From the NCBI GenBank assembly GCA_900555925.1, contig USMU01000035.1, positions 1 to 18,415 of the forward strand: a stretch of 18,415 nt of DNA, read 5' to 3'. This document shows, in pieces, positions 1 through 6,939 of this stretch. A model generated the notes under the pieces. The model was not told the DNA's origin. It did not search any database and worked only from the letters and a program-made list of their open reading frames with translations. Positions within the stretch are counted from its first letter, which is position 1. Each line of letters starts with the position of its first letter. Origin of the DNA: an uncultured Clostridium sp. GTDB lineage: Bacteria > Bacillota > Clostridia > Christensenellales > Borkfalkiaceae. Both the position numbers and the translations under genes were made by a program.

Positions 1-24
1 ACGTTGTATCGGGCGGGCGTCTTT

Positions 25-2124
25 TTAATCTAATTTTTCAAGGAGCTTCAAATCGATACCCTTTTCGCCGATTTTAATAATTTCGACCTTGACTTTATCG
101 CCGATATTGAGAACGTCCTCTACTTGGTTGACGCGCTCGGTAGAAAGTTTGGAAATATGCACCATGCCGTCCTTGCCGGGAGCAAACTCTACAAAGGCTC
201 CCACGCGGGAAAGAATTCTCACGACGACGCCGACAAACATATCGCCGACTTCGGGATCATGCGCGATCGACTGAACGATAGCCTTTGCGCGTTCCGCGGC
301 GGAAATATCGCCATAGCAGGCGATACATACCGTGCCGTCGTCCTCGATATCGATCTTGGTGCCCGTCTGCTCGATAATCTTATTGATGACCTTACCCTGT
401 TTTCCGACGACGTCCCCGATTTTTTCGGGATTGATTTGGAAGGAAATAATTTTAGGCGCATAGGGCGAAAGCTGGTCATTGACCTGAGGAATGCACTCCA
501 ACATTTTTCCCAGAATAAATCTTCTTCCCTCCTGAGCCTGCGCGATAGCGTCGAGCATGATCTGTTCGGAAATACCTTTGATTTTGATGTCCATCTGAAT
601 GGCGGTAATGCCCTTTTCGGTCCCCGCCACCTTGAAGTCCATATCCCCGAGGAAGTCTTCGAGGCCCTGAATATCCGTCATAATGACATATTTTCCGGTA
701 TCGGGATCTTTAATGAGTCCCATGGCGCAGCCCGCTACGGGAGCCTTAATGGGCACGCCTGCGTCCATGAGCGCCATGGTCGAACCACATACGGAAGCCA
801 TGGAAGAAGATCCGTTGGAAGAAAGGATATCGGACACCACGCGGATGGCGTAGGGGAAATCCGCTTCCGAGGGAATGACGGGAATGAGCGCGCGTTCCGC
901 AAGAGCGCCGTGGCCGATTTCGCGGCGGCCGGGGCTTCTGAGGGGTTTTGCTTCGCCCGTGCAGTATCCGGGGAAGTTATACTGATGCATATATCTCTTT
1001 TCTTCTTCCTCGTCGAGGCCTTCCATTCTCTGAGCCTCGTCCAGCATGCCGAGCGTACAGGTCGTAAGTGCCTGCGTCTGACCTCTCGTGAACACGGCGG
1101 AGCCGTGAACTCTGGGCAAAACGCCGTGTTCGCACCAGATGGGACGGACTTCTTTGAGTCCTCTTCCGTCGGGGCGAATTCCCTTATCGAAAATCTTGGC
1201 GCGGACGATATTTTTCACGATATAGTAAATGGAATCCTTGACTTCTCTCGTCTGTTCGGGATAAATGTCCGCAAAGTGCGCAAGGATATCCGCTTCGGCT
1301 TCCGCCTGTCTCTTTTCGCGCTCCTGTCTGTCGAAGGTATCGAGAGCGGCGACCAATTTATCGTAAGCATAGGCTTTGACGGCGGCGTCGAGGTCTTCGG
1401 GAATATGGTAGAGCTCCATTTCTCTCTTGGGTTTGCCGACTTCCTTTTGAATCTCCTCGATGAAGGCGCAGACCTTTTTGATTTCCTCATGCCCGTACAT
1501 GATCGCACCGACCATTTCCGCGTCGGTGACCTCGTTCGCACCCGCTTCGATCATCAAAATCGCGTCCTTGGTGCCCGCAAGGGAAAGGTGAATAGAGCTC
1601 TTTTCCTTTTCCGCAACGGTCGGATTGATGATATATTTTCCGTCGATGCAGCCCACGATGACCGAACCCGTGGGACCCGCCCAAGGAATATCCGAAACGG
1701 ACAGCGCCACGGACGAACCGATCATGGCGAGGGGTTCGGGAGCGATGTCGGGATCGACGGAAAGCGCGGTGGCGACTACGACGACGTCGTTGAAGATTCC
1801 CTTCGGGAAAAGGGGACGGATAGGACGGTCGATGAGGCGCGCGACGAGGATAGCTTTATCGGAAGCGCGTCCCTCTCTCTTTTTGAAGCCGCCGGGAATT
1901 TTTCCGACCGCGAACATTTTTTCTTCATAATCGACGGACAGGGGGAAGAAATCCATTCCCTCTCTGGGCTGTTCCGCCATACAGACGGTGACGTTCACCA
2001 CCGTTTCGCCGCAGCGGATAAGGCAGGCGCCGTTGGCCTGTTCGGCATATTTTCCGATTTCTACGGTCAGTTCTCTGCCCGCGTAGTCCGTTTTGAAAAC
2101 CCTGTAATTGTCTAAAGATGGCAT
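25..2124 (-). CDS. pnp: Polyribonucleotide nucleotidyltransferase (PNPase)
   Basis: Phosphorolytic 3'-to-5' exoribonuclease that degrades mRNA to nucleoside diphosphates in the cytoplasm, normally as a homotrimer. The 699-residue length is normal for the family. Two RNase PH-like cores are visible: the second begins at the RPDGRGLKEVRPI segment and carries GRREIGHGALAERAL and the hallmark DIQGLEDFLGDMDFKVAGT segment with the catalytic aspartates. A KH domain follows (about 560-620, GKQG loop at 574-577), then a C-terminal S1 domain (about 625-699, with GAFVEF and DGMVHIS). The ATG at 2124 has a CTCCTT complement (AAGGAG on the coding strand) at 2134-2139, 9 nt upstream. It lies downstream of rpsO, the standard bacterial arrangement, with a terminator between them. 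I see no convincing promoter in the 192-nt gap, so read-through from rpsO is likely. The TAA stop is inside the window. Confidence 0.98.
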   Translation of the reverse strand: MPSLDNYRVFKTDYAGRELTVEIGKYAEQANGACLIRCGETVVNVTVCMAEQPREGMDFFPLSVDYEEKMFAVGKIPGGFKKREGRASDKAILVARLIDRPIRPLFPKGIFNDVVVVATALSVDPDIAPEPLAMIGSSVALSVSDIPWAGPTGSVIVGCIDGKYIINPTVAEKEKSSIHLSLAGTKDAILMIEAGANEVTDAEMVGAIMYGHEEIKKVCAFIEEIQKEVGKPKREMELYHIPEDLDAAVKAYAYDKLVAALDTFDRQEREKRQAEAEADILAHFADIYPEQTREVKDSIYYIVKNIVRAKIFDKGIRPDGRGLKEVRPIWCEHGVLPRVHGSAVFTRGQTQALTTCTLGMLDEAQRMEGLDEEEEKRYMHQYNFPGYCTGEAKPLRSPGRREIGHGALAERALIPVIPSEADFPYAIRVVSDILSSNGSSSMASVCGSTMALMDAGVPIKAPVAGCAMGLIKDPDTGKYVIMTDIQGLEDFLGDMDFKVAGTEKGITAIQMDIKIKGISEQIMLDAIAQAQEGRRFILGKMLECIPQVNDQLSPYAPKIISFQINPEKIGDVVGKQGKVINKIIEQTGTKIDIEDDGTVCIACYGDISAAERAKAIVQSIAHDPEVGDMFVGVVVRILSRVGAFVEFAPGKDGMVHISKLSTERVNQVEDVLNIGDKVKVEIIKIGEKGIDLKLLEKLD

Positions 2125-2164
2125 TGTAAAATTCTCCTTAACTCGATTCTTTTTTTGTTCTTGT

Positions 2165-2188
2165 CCTTACCGCCGCCCGACGGCAAGG
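2165..2188 (-). other. Hairpin in the pnp leader
   Basis: The arms CCTTGCCG and CGGTAAGG (coding strand) pair over 8 bp with one G-T wobble around an 8-nt loop, about 25 nt upstream of the pnp Shine-Dalgarno. A second weak stem (TTCCGAA/TTCGGAA) lies further upstream. It has no U-tract directly after it, so it is not a typical terminator. pnp leaders are structured and autoregulated in enterobacteria; a similar role here is only inference. Confidence 0.35.
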
Positions 2189-2276
2189 GGTGAAGCCGAT
2201 GCGCGCGTTCCGAATTTTCCCGTTTCGGAAATCCGTTTCCCCCTGTTCGGAAAGAGACCGATACGCACACATCGAC

Positions 2277-2305
2277 AAAAAAGAGCGGATTAAAATAACC
2301 CGCCC
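2277..2305 (-). terminator. Rho-independent terminator after rpsO
   Basis: Eleven nt after the rpsO stop the transcript can fold GGGCGG-GTTA-TTT-TAAT-CCGCTC, about 10 bp with two wobbles. Flanking AAA/TTT can extend the stem. It is followed directly by six T residues (2282-2277). It probably separates rpsO from pnp, letting part of the transcription through. Confidence 0.8.
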
Positions 2306-2316
2306 TTTCGTGCCGC

Positions 2317-2571
2317 TTATTTTCTTAAATTGAGCGCTTCGATAATCGCTCTGTAACGCGCGATGTCTTTTTCTTTGAGGTAATCCAAAAGACCGCGACG
2401 TTTACCGACCATCTTCAAAAGGCCGCGGCGGGAATGGTTGTCCTGCTTGTGGGATTGAAGGTGCTCGTTGAGGTGATTGATTCTCTCGGTGAGAAGCGCG
2501 ATCTGAACCTCGGGGGAACCCGTATCGCCCTCGTGCGTTGCGAATTTTGCGATGATTTCTTTCTTTTCCAT
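2317..2571 (-). CDS. rpsO: 30S ribosomal protein S15
   Basis: Primary 16S rRNA-binding protein of the small-subunit platform; it binds the 16S central domain and allows S6/S18 to assemble. The 84-residue protein carries the family's core signatures: [20 protein letters not shown] (15-34), [12 protein letters not shown] (41-52) and [13 protein letters not shown] (57-69). It is about five residues shorter at the N-terminus than the common 88-89 residue form. The ATG at 2571 has AGGAGG at 2582-2587, 10 nt upstream. It has its own promoter directly after hemZ and its own terminator, and precedes pnp. S15 often represses its own mRNA through leader structure; the leader here could hide the ribosome-binding site. 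Confidence 0.98.
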   Translation of the reverse strand: MEKKEIIAKFATHEGDTGSPEVQIALLTERINHLNEHLQSHKQDNHSRRGLLKMVGKRRGLLDYLKEKDIARYRAIIEALNLRK

Positions 2572-2580
2572 TTGCGTTTA

Positions 2581-2626
2581 TCCTCCTATGGAATTTATCC
2601 CGAACCTCTAAGCCGAACGTGGAGAA
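2581..2626 (-). promoter_or_regulatory. Possible S15 autoregulatory leader: Shine-Dalgarno sequestration
   Basis: In the rpsO leader, TTCTCC (complement of 2621-2626) can pair with GGAGGA at the Shine-Dalgarno (complement of 2581-2586), 6 bp with one wobble. Between them is a small GGGA/TTCC stem, and upstream a CCGC-CAA-GCGG hairpin. S15-binding leaders that control rpsO translation are known in several bacteria with varied folds. Assigning one here is inference from pairing seen by eye. Confidence 0.4.
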
Positions 2627-2653
2627 TCGTCCCGCTTGGCGGCCGTTATTATT

Positions 2654-2682
2654 ATTTTAGCATATTCTTGTCCGAATGTAAA
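2654..2682 (-). promoter_or_regulatory. Promoter of rpsO
   Basis: Coding-strand -35 TTTACA (2682-2677), a 17-nt spacer and -10 TAAAAT (2659-2654) preceded by TGC, an extended -10. The -35 hexamer starts at the base right after the hemZ TGA stop. The predicted start near 2647 gives a leader of about 75 nt. Confidence 0.75.
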
Positions 2683-4065
2683 TCAAATTTGCCCGAAAAA
2701 TTTGTTTTTTCTTTCGATTATTTCGTCGATTTTTCCGATATACGTTTTCAGATCCTTTTGGGAAGCGAATCTCTCGATTCGGTTTTCGGCGTTGAACACT
2801 CTTTTGGAAACGGCGTTCGCGCCCGCGGCGAGATTGTCCGCCGTCTCCTCCATGATGTCTATGTTATATACGCAGGCTTTTCCGGGCTTGGTCCAGCCCA
2901 CGTTCTCGTTATTCCCCGCCTGATATTTCTGTCGGTACATATAATACGGAACATATCCCGCCCCCCGCAGAATTTCTCTCGACGCGGCGACCATATCCGA
3001 AACGACGGGATTTTCGAGATAGGAGCACTCCTCTTTGAGCCTGGCTCCCGATTTGAGACAAAGGCAGTGCACGGTGATGTTTTCCGCGCCCGTTTTCACC
3101 GCTTCCCGAACGCTGAACGCAAATTCTTCGAAGCTCTCGTCCGTCAGTCCCGCGATAAGGTCGGCGTTGATTTCAAAACCGAATTTCGCCGCCATGTCGA
3201 AAGCGCGATAGAGGTCGGCGGCCGTATGCCTGCGCCCGATTCGTTCGAGTGTCTTGTCCGAAAAACTCTGCGGATTGACGCAGATTCTCGTGCCCCCGTA
3301 ATTTTTCAAAAGCGCCAGTTTTTCCTCGGTGAATACGTCGGGCCGTCCCGCCTCCACCGTATATTCGCACGCCGAATCGCGCACCTTTTCCACGGCCTTC
3401 AAAACTCTTTCGAGATCACTCGCCTCCAAAACCAAAGGAGTTCCGCCGCCGATATATACGCTGCGGAGCTTTCCGACGAGCGGTTTGCAGGCAGCGATTT
3501 CCCTTTCGAGGCAATCGAGATAAGAGGGCAGAAACTGCCGCGTTTTATCGATGGGCGCCGTGATAAAGGAACAGTAGGAACACTTGGTGGGACAAAAGGG
3601 AATCGAAACGAAAAAATCGGTGTTTCCGTCCTTTTTTTCGTATATTCCCTCCTGCGCCTTCAATACTTCTTCCACGAGAGAAATATTTTCCTCGCTCACC
3701 CGCATTTTTTCAAAGAGCGCCCGAAAATCCCTGCCCGACTCTTTTTCCATATATGCGAGCTTCGTGGGCCTGATCCCCGTCAAAGCCCCCCAGGGCATCT
3801 TTTCCTGATATAAATCGCTTAAAATCGCATACAGTCCCAGTTTTCCGAACCGCCGTTCCATGCGTTTATATTCTATCTCGCCGCTTACTTGTCCCTCGTC
3901 TTCAAAGGAATACTCTTTTCCGTCCACGGAGAAACGGTTATAAAATACGCCGTCTCGATAGACAAAGGAATGCGCGACGTTCCCGGGCCGCGCTTCAAAC
4001 AGCCGCACGACGTCCATGAGCTCGTTTTCCAAAAACTTGCAATCGGTTTTGAGTATCGTTTCCAT
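2683..4065 (-). CDS. hemZ: HemZ-type oxygen-independent coproporphyrinogen III oxidase (radical SAM)
   Basis: Radical SAM protein of the HemN/HemZ family, expected to decarboxylate coproporphyrinogen III to protoporphyrinogen IX without oxygen. The 4Fe-4S motif CPTKCSYC gives C158, C162 and C165. GGGTP is at 206-210 and the HemN-type NPQSFSDKTLERIGRRHT stretch at about 264-281. The N-terminal LTGIRPTK (95-102) and the C-terminal YYMYRQKYQAGNNENVGW and CVYNIDIMEE stretches are typical of HemZ rather than HemN/HemW. I chose the ATG at 4065 (460 aa) because AAAGGAG lies about 14 nt upstream. An upstream in-frame GTG at 4080 overlaps that same ribosome site. It follows the MBL gene after 19 nt and is probably in its operon. 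No other haem genes are in the window, so its exact substrate in this organism is unproven. Confidence 0.9.
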   Translation of the reverse strand: METILKTDCKFLENELMDVVRLFEARPGNVAHSFVYRDGVFYNRFSVDGKEYSFEDEGQVSGEIEYKRMERRFGKLGLYAILSDLYQEKMPWGALTGIRPTKLAYMEKESGRDFRALFEKMRVSEENISLVEEVLKAQEGIYEKKDGNTDFFVSIPFCPTKCSYCSFITAPIDKTRQFLPSYLDCLEREIAACKPLVGKLRSVYIGGGTPLVLEASDLERVLKAVEKVRDSACEYTVEAGRPDVFTEEKLALLKNYGGTRICVNPQSFSDKTLERIGRRHTAADLYRAFDMAAKFGFEINADLIAGLTDESFEEFAFSVREAVKTGAENITVHCLCLKSGARLKEECSYLENPVVSDMVAASREILRGAGYVPYYMYRQKYQAGNNENVGWTKPGKACVYNIDIMEETADNLAAGANAVSKRVFNAENRIERFASQKDLKTYIGKIDEIIERKNKFFGQI

Positions 4066-4084
4066 GCCTTTCCCGCGCACTCCT

Positions 4085-4732
4085 TTATGCGTCCCTCAAA
4101 AAAGGATTTTTCTGCCGTTCTTCGTTCAATGTGGTATCTTCCTCGTGACCGGGAAACACGGGATAATCCCCGTCGAGGGCGGCAAGTTTTTTCAGGCTTT
4201 CCCGAAGCGCCCCGACATTCCCCGTCGGGAAATCCGTCCGACCGACGCTGCCCGCGAAGAGCGTATCTCCCGTAAACAGAGCGGCTTTTTCCTTCGTCTC
4301 TTGCGCCTTTCCCTCATCCCGTATAAGATAGCACATTTCCCCCGCCGTATGCCCGGGCGTGGAAACCGCCCGTACGGAAAGGCCGCAGACATTCAGAATT
4401 TCCCCGTCCCGCAGCGTTCCGTCCACCGTAAACGGAACGCGGGGAATACCTGCCGTATCGAACAAATCCGCCCTCGTCCCCACGAGCGCCTTTTCCTTTT
4501 CCGAACAAAAAATTTTCGCGCCCATGGCTTGCAGCGCGGCCGCGCCGCCCACATGGTCGAAATGTGCGTGCGTCAGAAGCACGCAGACGGGGGTAAGCGA
4601 ACGCTTCTTCAATTCTTCGGCGATTCTCGGTTGAGCGGGGTCTACGACGACGGCAAGCCCCTCACAAGCGTCGCAGGTCACGATATAGGAATTGGCGGCA
4701 AATTCTTTCGGATAAATCTTTTCTACTTTCAT
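4085..4732 (-). CDS. MBL-fold hydrolase, glyoxalase II-like (YqgX family)
   Basis: Cytoplasmic metallo-beta-lactamase-fold hydrolase of 215 aa, resembling the short glyoxalase II-like (YqgX/GloB-related) group usually found beside relA and hemZ in Clostridia. Metal ligands are visible: THAHFDH at 54-60, H128 in PGHTAGE, D156 in GDTLF and H196 in PGHEEDT. GRTD follows at 164-167. The C-terminal NEERQKNPF is typical of this subgroup. It lacks the long C-terminal domain of classic glyoxalase II, so the thioester substrate is uncertain. The ATG at 4732 starts 8 nt after the relA stop with an AGGGA-type ribosome site, so it is translated from the same mRNA as relA. Confidence 0.9.
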   Translation of the reverse strand: MKVEKIYPKEFAANSYIVTCDACEGLAVVVDPAQPRIAEELKKRSLTPVCVLLTHAHFDHVGGAAALQAMGAKIFCSEKEKALVGTRADLFDTAGIPRVPFTVDGTLRDGEILNVCGLSVRAVSTPGHTAGEMCYLIRDEGKAQETKEKAALFTGDTLFAGSVGRTDFPTGNVGALRESLKKLAALDGDYPVFPGHEEDTTLNEERQKNPFLRDA

Positions 4733-4740
4733 AAAATTCC

Positions 4741-6888
4741 CTACGACAAAGAAGTGATGCGGTGTACGTCGTAAATACGTTTATCCGCGCGCAATTTTTT
4801 AAGCAGCATATCCACGTCGGCGACGTCGGTCAGACTGACAGAGGCCTCCAAAACGGCGTCCCTGTTCTTGTCTATGCGTCCGTTGACGGCGGTAATCGAC
4901 AATTTCATATCCGAGACGACGCCGGATAAAACGGACAGAGCGGCGCCCTGATCCGTGGCGCGAATCATGATATTCGCGTTATAGCGATGCTTGTCGTGTA
5001 CTTCTTTATTCCACGCGGCGGGAAGAAGTCTCCCTTCGTCCACGCCGTGAATGTTGGGACAATCGGCGCGGTGAATGACGACGCCGCGGCCACGGGAGGT
5101 ATAGCCGACGATTTTATCGCCGGGAACGGGAGAGCAGCAGCCCGCGAACCGAACGAGAAGTCCGGACTGTCCGTTTACGAGCACGCCGCCCGGCGTACGG
5201 CCTCCGCCGTCCCCCGCATGTACCTCGAACGGCTTGGGCATTTCCCGCTTATAGAAGTCTATCAGCTTGAACAGCACCTGATTGACGGATACGGAGCCGT
5301 ACCCCACGGCCGCGAACATTTCGTCGCGGGAACCGAAGGAATAGCGTTCGGAAATGCGTTTGAAACTCTCGTCCGTAAGGAGAGCGGAGAGGGTATATCC
5401 TCTTTTTTTCGCTTCTTCTTCCAGCCTTGCCTGTCCTATGCGGATATTGTCCTCTTTGAGTTCGTTTTTATAAAACTGTTTGATTTTGGCCTTTGCGCTG
5501 GACGATTTAATGAATTTCAGCCAGTCGCGGGAAGGGCCTTTTGAATTGGGAGAGGTAATAATCTCGACCACGTCCCCCACTTCCAGAGTGGTGGACAGAG
5601 GAACGATTTTGGAATTGACGCGCGCGCCCGTGCAGCGGTTTCCGACCTCCGAGTGAATGGCATAGGCAAAATCGACGGGAGTCGCACCGGGCGGCAGGGA
5701 GATGACCTTTCCGCGCGGCGTAAAGACGAGTAGCTCGTCGCTGTAAAGTTCTGTTTTGAGGGCGGCCAGGAACTCGCGGGAATCTTTGACGGCGCCCTGC
5801 CATTCCATGACTTCCCTGAGCCATGTGAGTTTATTTTCGAAATTGGTATTCTCGTCTTCCGAGCGTCCCTCTTTATACTTCCAGTGCGCCGCGATACCGA
5901 ATTCGGCGATACGGTGCATTTCCTCGGTCCGAATCTGAATTTCAAAAGGCTGACCGAATCTCGTCATGACCGTGGTATGCAGAGACTGATATTTGTTGGG
6001 TTTCGGGTTTGCGATATAGTCTTTGATTCGGCCGGGGAGAGGCTTCCAGCGCTCGTGAATTTCTCCGAGTACGGTATAGCATTCCCTGACGTCCTTGACG
6101 ATGACGCGAACGGCGGTAAGGTCGTAAATCTGGTCGAGGGATTTTCCCTTATTCTTCATCTTTTTATAGATGGAATAGAAGTGCTTGGGACGCCCGAACA
6201 CCTCGCCCGTAATCCCGTCGGCGGCCATCAGTTCCTTGATTTCCTTGACGATATTATTGACGAATTCCCGCCGTTCGGAAAGTTTCTCGTTGATGTGAAC
6301 GACTAGATATTCATAGGCTTCGGGATCGAGATATTTGAGGCATAAATCCTCCAATTCGCACTTAATCTGCGAAATACCCAAACGCCCCGCGAGCGGCGTA
6401 TAAATGTCCAGCGTTTCCTTCGCCATTTTCTGCTGTCTTTCGGGCGAGAGGAAATTGAGGGAACGCATATTGTGAAGCCTGTCGGCCAATTTGATGATGA
6501 TGACGCGGATATCTTTCGCCATGGCGACGAAAATTTTCCGAAAATTTTCCGCCTCTTCCTGTTCCTGGGACTCGAACACGATTTTATCGAGCTTGGTGAC
6601 TCCGCTGACGAGTTCTAAAATCTCGTCTCCGAATTCGCGTTTGATGTCCTCTTCGGTGACGGGCGTATCCTCTATGACGTCGTGTAAAAGAGCGGCCGCG
6701 ACCGTGGGCGCGTCTAATCCCAGCTCCATGAGAATGAGCGCGACGGCGCAAGGGTGGATAAAGTACGGCTCGCCCGAAGCCCGCTTTTGATTGGCATGAG
6801 CCTCTTTGGCATAGTCGTAGGCTTTCAGGAGCATTTCTTTATCCTTTCCGTCGTATAACTCGTTTATTTTGTTCCAGGTCGTGATCAT
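4741..6888 (-). CDS. relA: Bifunctional (p)ppGpp synthetase/hydrolase (Rel/SpoT family)
   Basis: Makes and degrades the alarmone (p)ppGpp in the stringent response. The 715-residue protein has the full long-RSH order: HD hydrolase domain with HD at 69-70 and ED at 73-74, synthetase domain (about 230-345) with GRPKHFYSIYKKM and YQSLHTTV, TGS domain (about 385-447), a zinc-finger/RIS region with CC at 584-585 and C610, and a C-terminal ACT domain (about 638-715). The synthetase loop reads RIKD (287-290). RxKD is the mark of bifunctional Rel enzymes, while monofunctional RelA has ExDD. Together with the intact HD motif this predicts both activities. The ATG at 6888 has AAAGGGG about 6 nt upstream and lies 51 nt after recJ. 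The apt and dtd genes often next to relA in Clostridia are absent. Confidence 0.97.
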   Translation of the reverse strand: MITTWNKINELYDGKDKEMLLKAYDYAKEAHANQKRASGEPYFIHPCAVALILMELGLDAPTVAAALLHDVIEDTPVTEEDIKREFGDEILELVSGVTKLDKIVFESQEQEEAENFRKIFVAMAKDIRVIIIKLADRLHNMRSLNFLSPERQQKMAKETLDIYTPLAGRLGISQIKCELEDLCLKYLDPEAYEYLVVHINEKLSERREFVNNIVKEIKELMAADGITGEVFGRPKHFYSIYKKMKNKGKSLDQIYDLTAVRVIVKDVRECYTVLGEIHERWKPLPGRIKDYIANPKPNKYQSLHTTVMTRFGQPFEIQIRTEEMHRIAEFGIAAHWKYKEGRSEDENTNFENKLTWLREVMEWQGAVKDSREFLAALKTELYSDELLVFTPRGKVISLPPGATPVDFAYAIHSEVGNRCTGARVNSKIVPLSTTLEVGDVVEIITSPNSKGPSRDWLKFIKSSSAKAKIKQFYKNELKEDNIRIGQARLEEEAKKRGYTLSALLTDESFKRISERYSFGSRDEMFAAVGYGSVSVNQVLFKLIDFYKREMPKPFEVHAGDGGGRTPGGVLVNGQSGLLVRFAGCCSPVPGDKIVGYTSRGRGVVIHRADCPNIHGVDEGRLLPAAWNKEVHDKHRYNANIMIRATDQGAALSVLSGVVSDMKLSITAVNGRIDKNRDAVLEASVSLTDVADVDMLLKKLRADKRIYDVHRITSLS

Positions 6889-6939
6889 ATCTTACCCCTT
6901 TGTATATCCTCTGCCGTTTCGACTTTTACATAACGGCCG

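Noticed and set aside
124..2115. 663-codon open frame on the plus strand opposite pnp
   Set aside because: It is fully antisense to an unambiguous pnp gene, has no recognisable domain and an odd composition. It is a codon-bias shadow, like the long plus-strand frames at 2434-3813, 8758-9849, 10696-12312 and 16863-17921.
4066..4080. hemZ start at GTG 4080
   Set aside because: The GTG overlaps the only AAAGGAG ribosome site; ATG 4065 is placed better.
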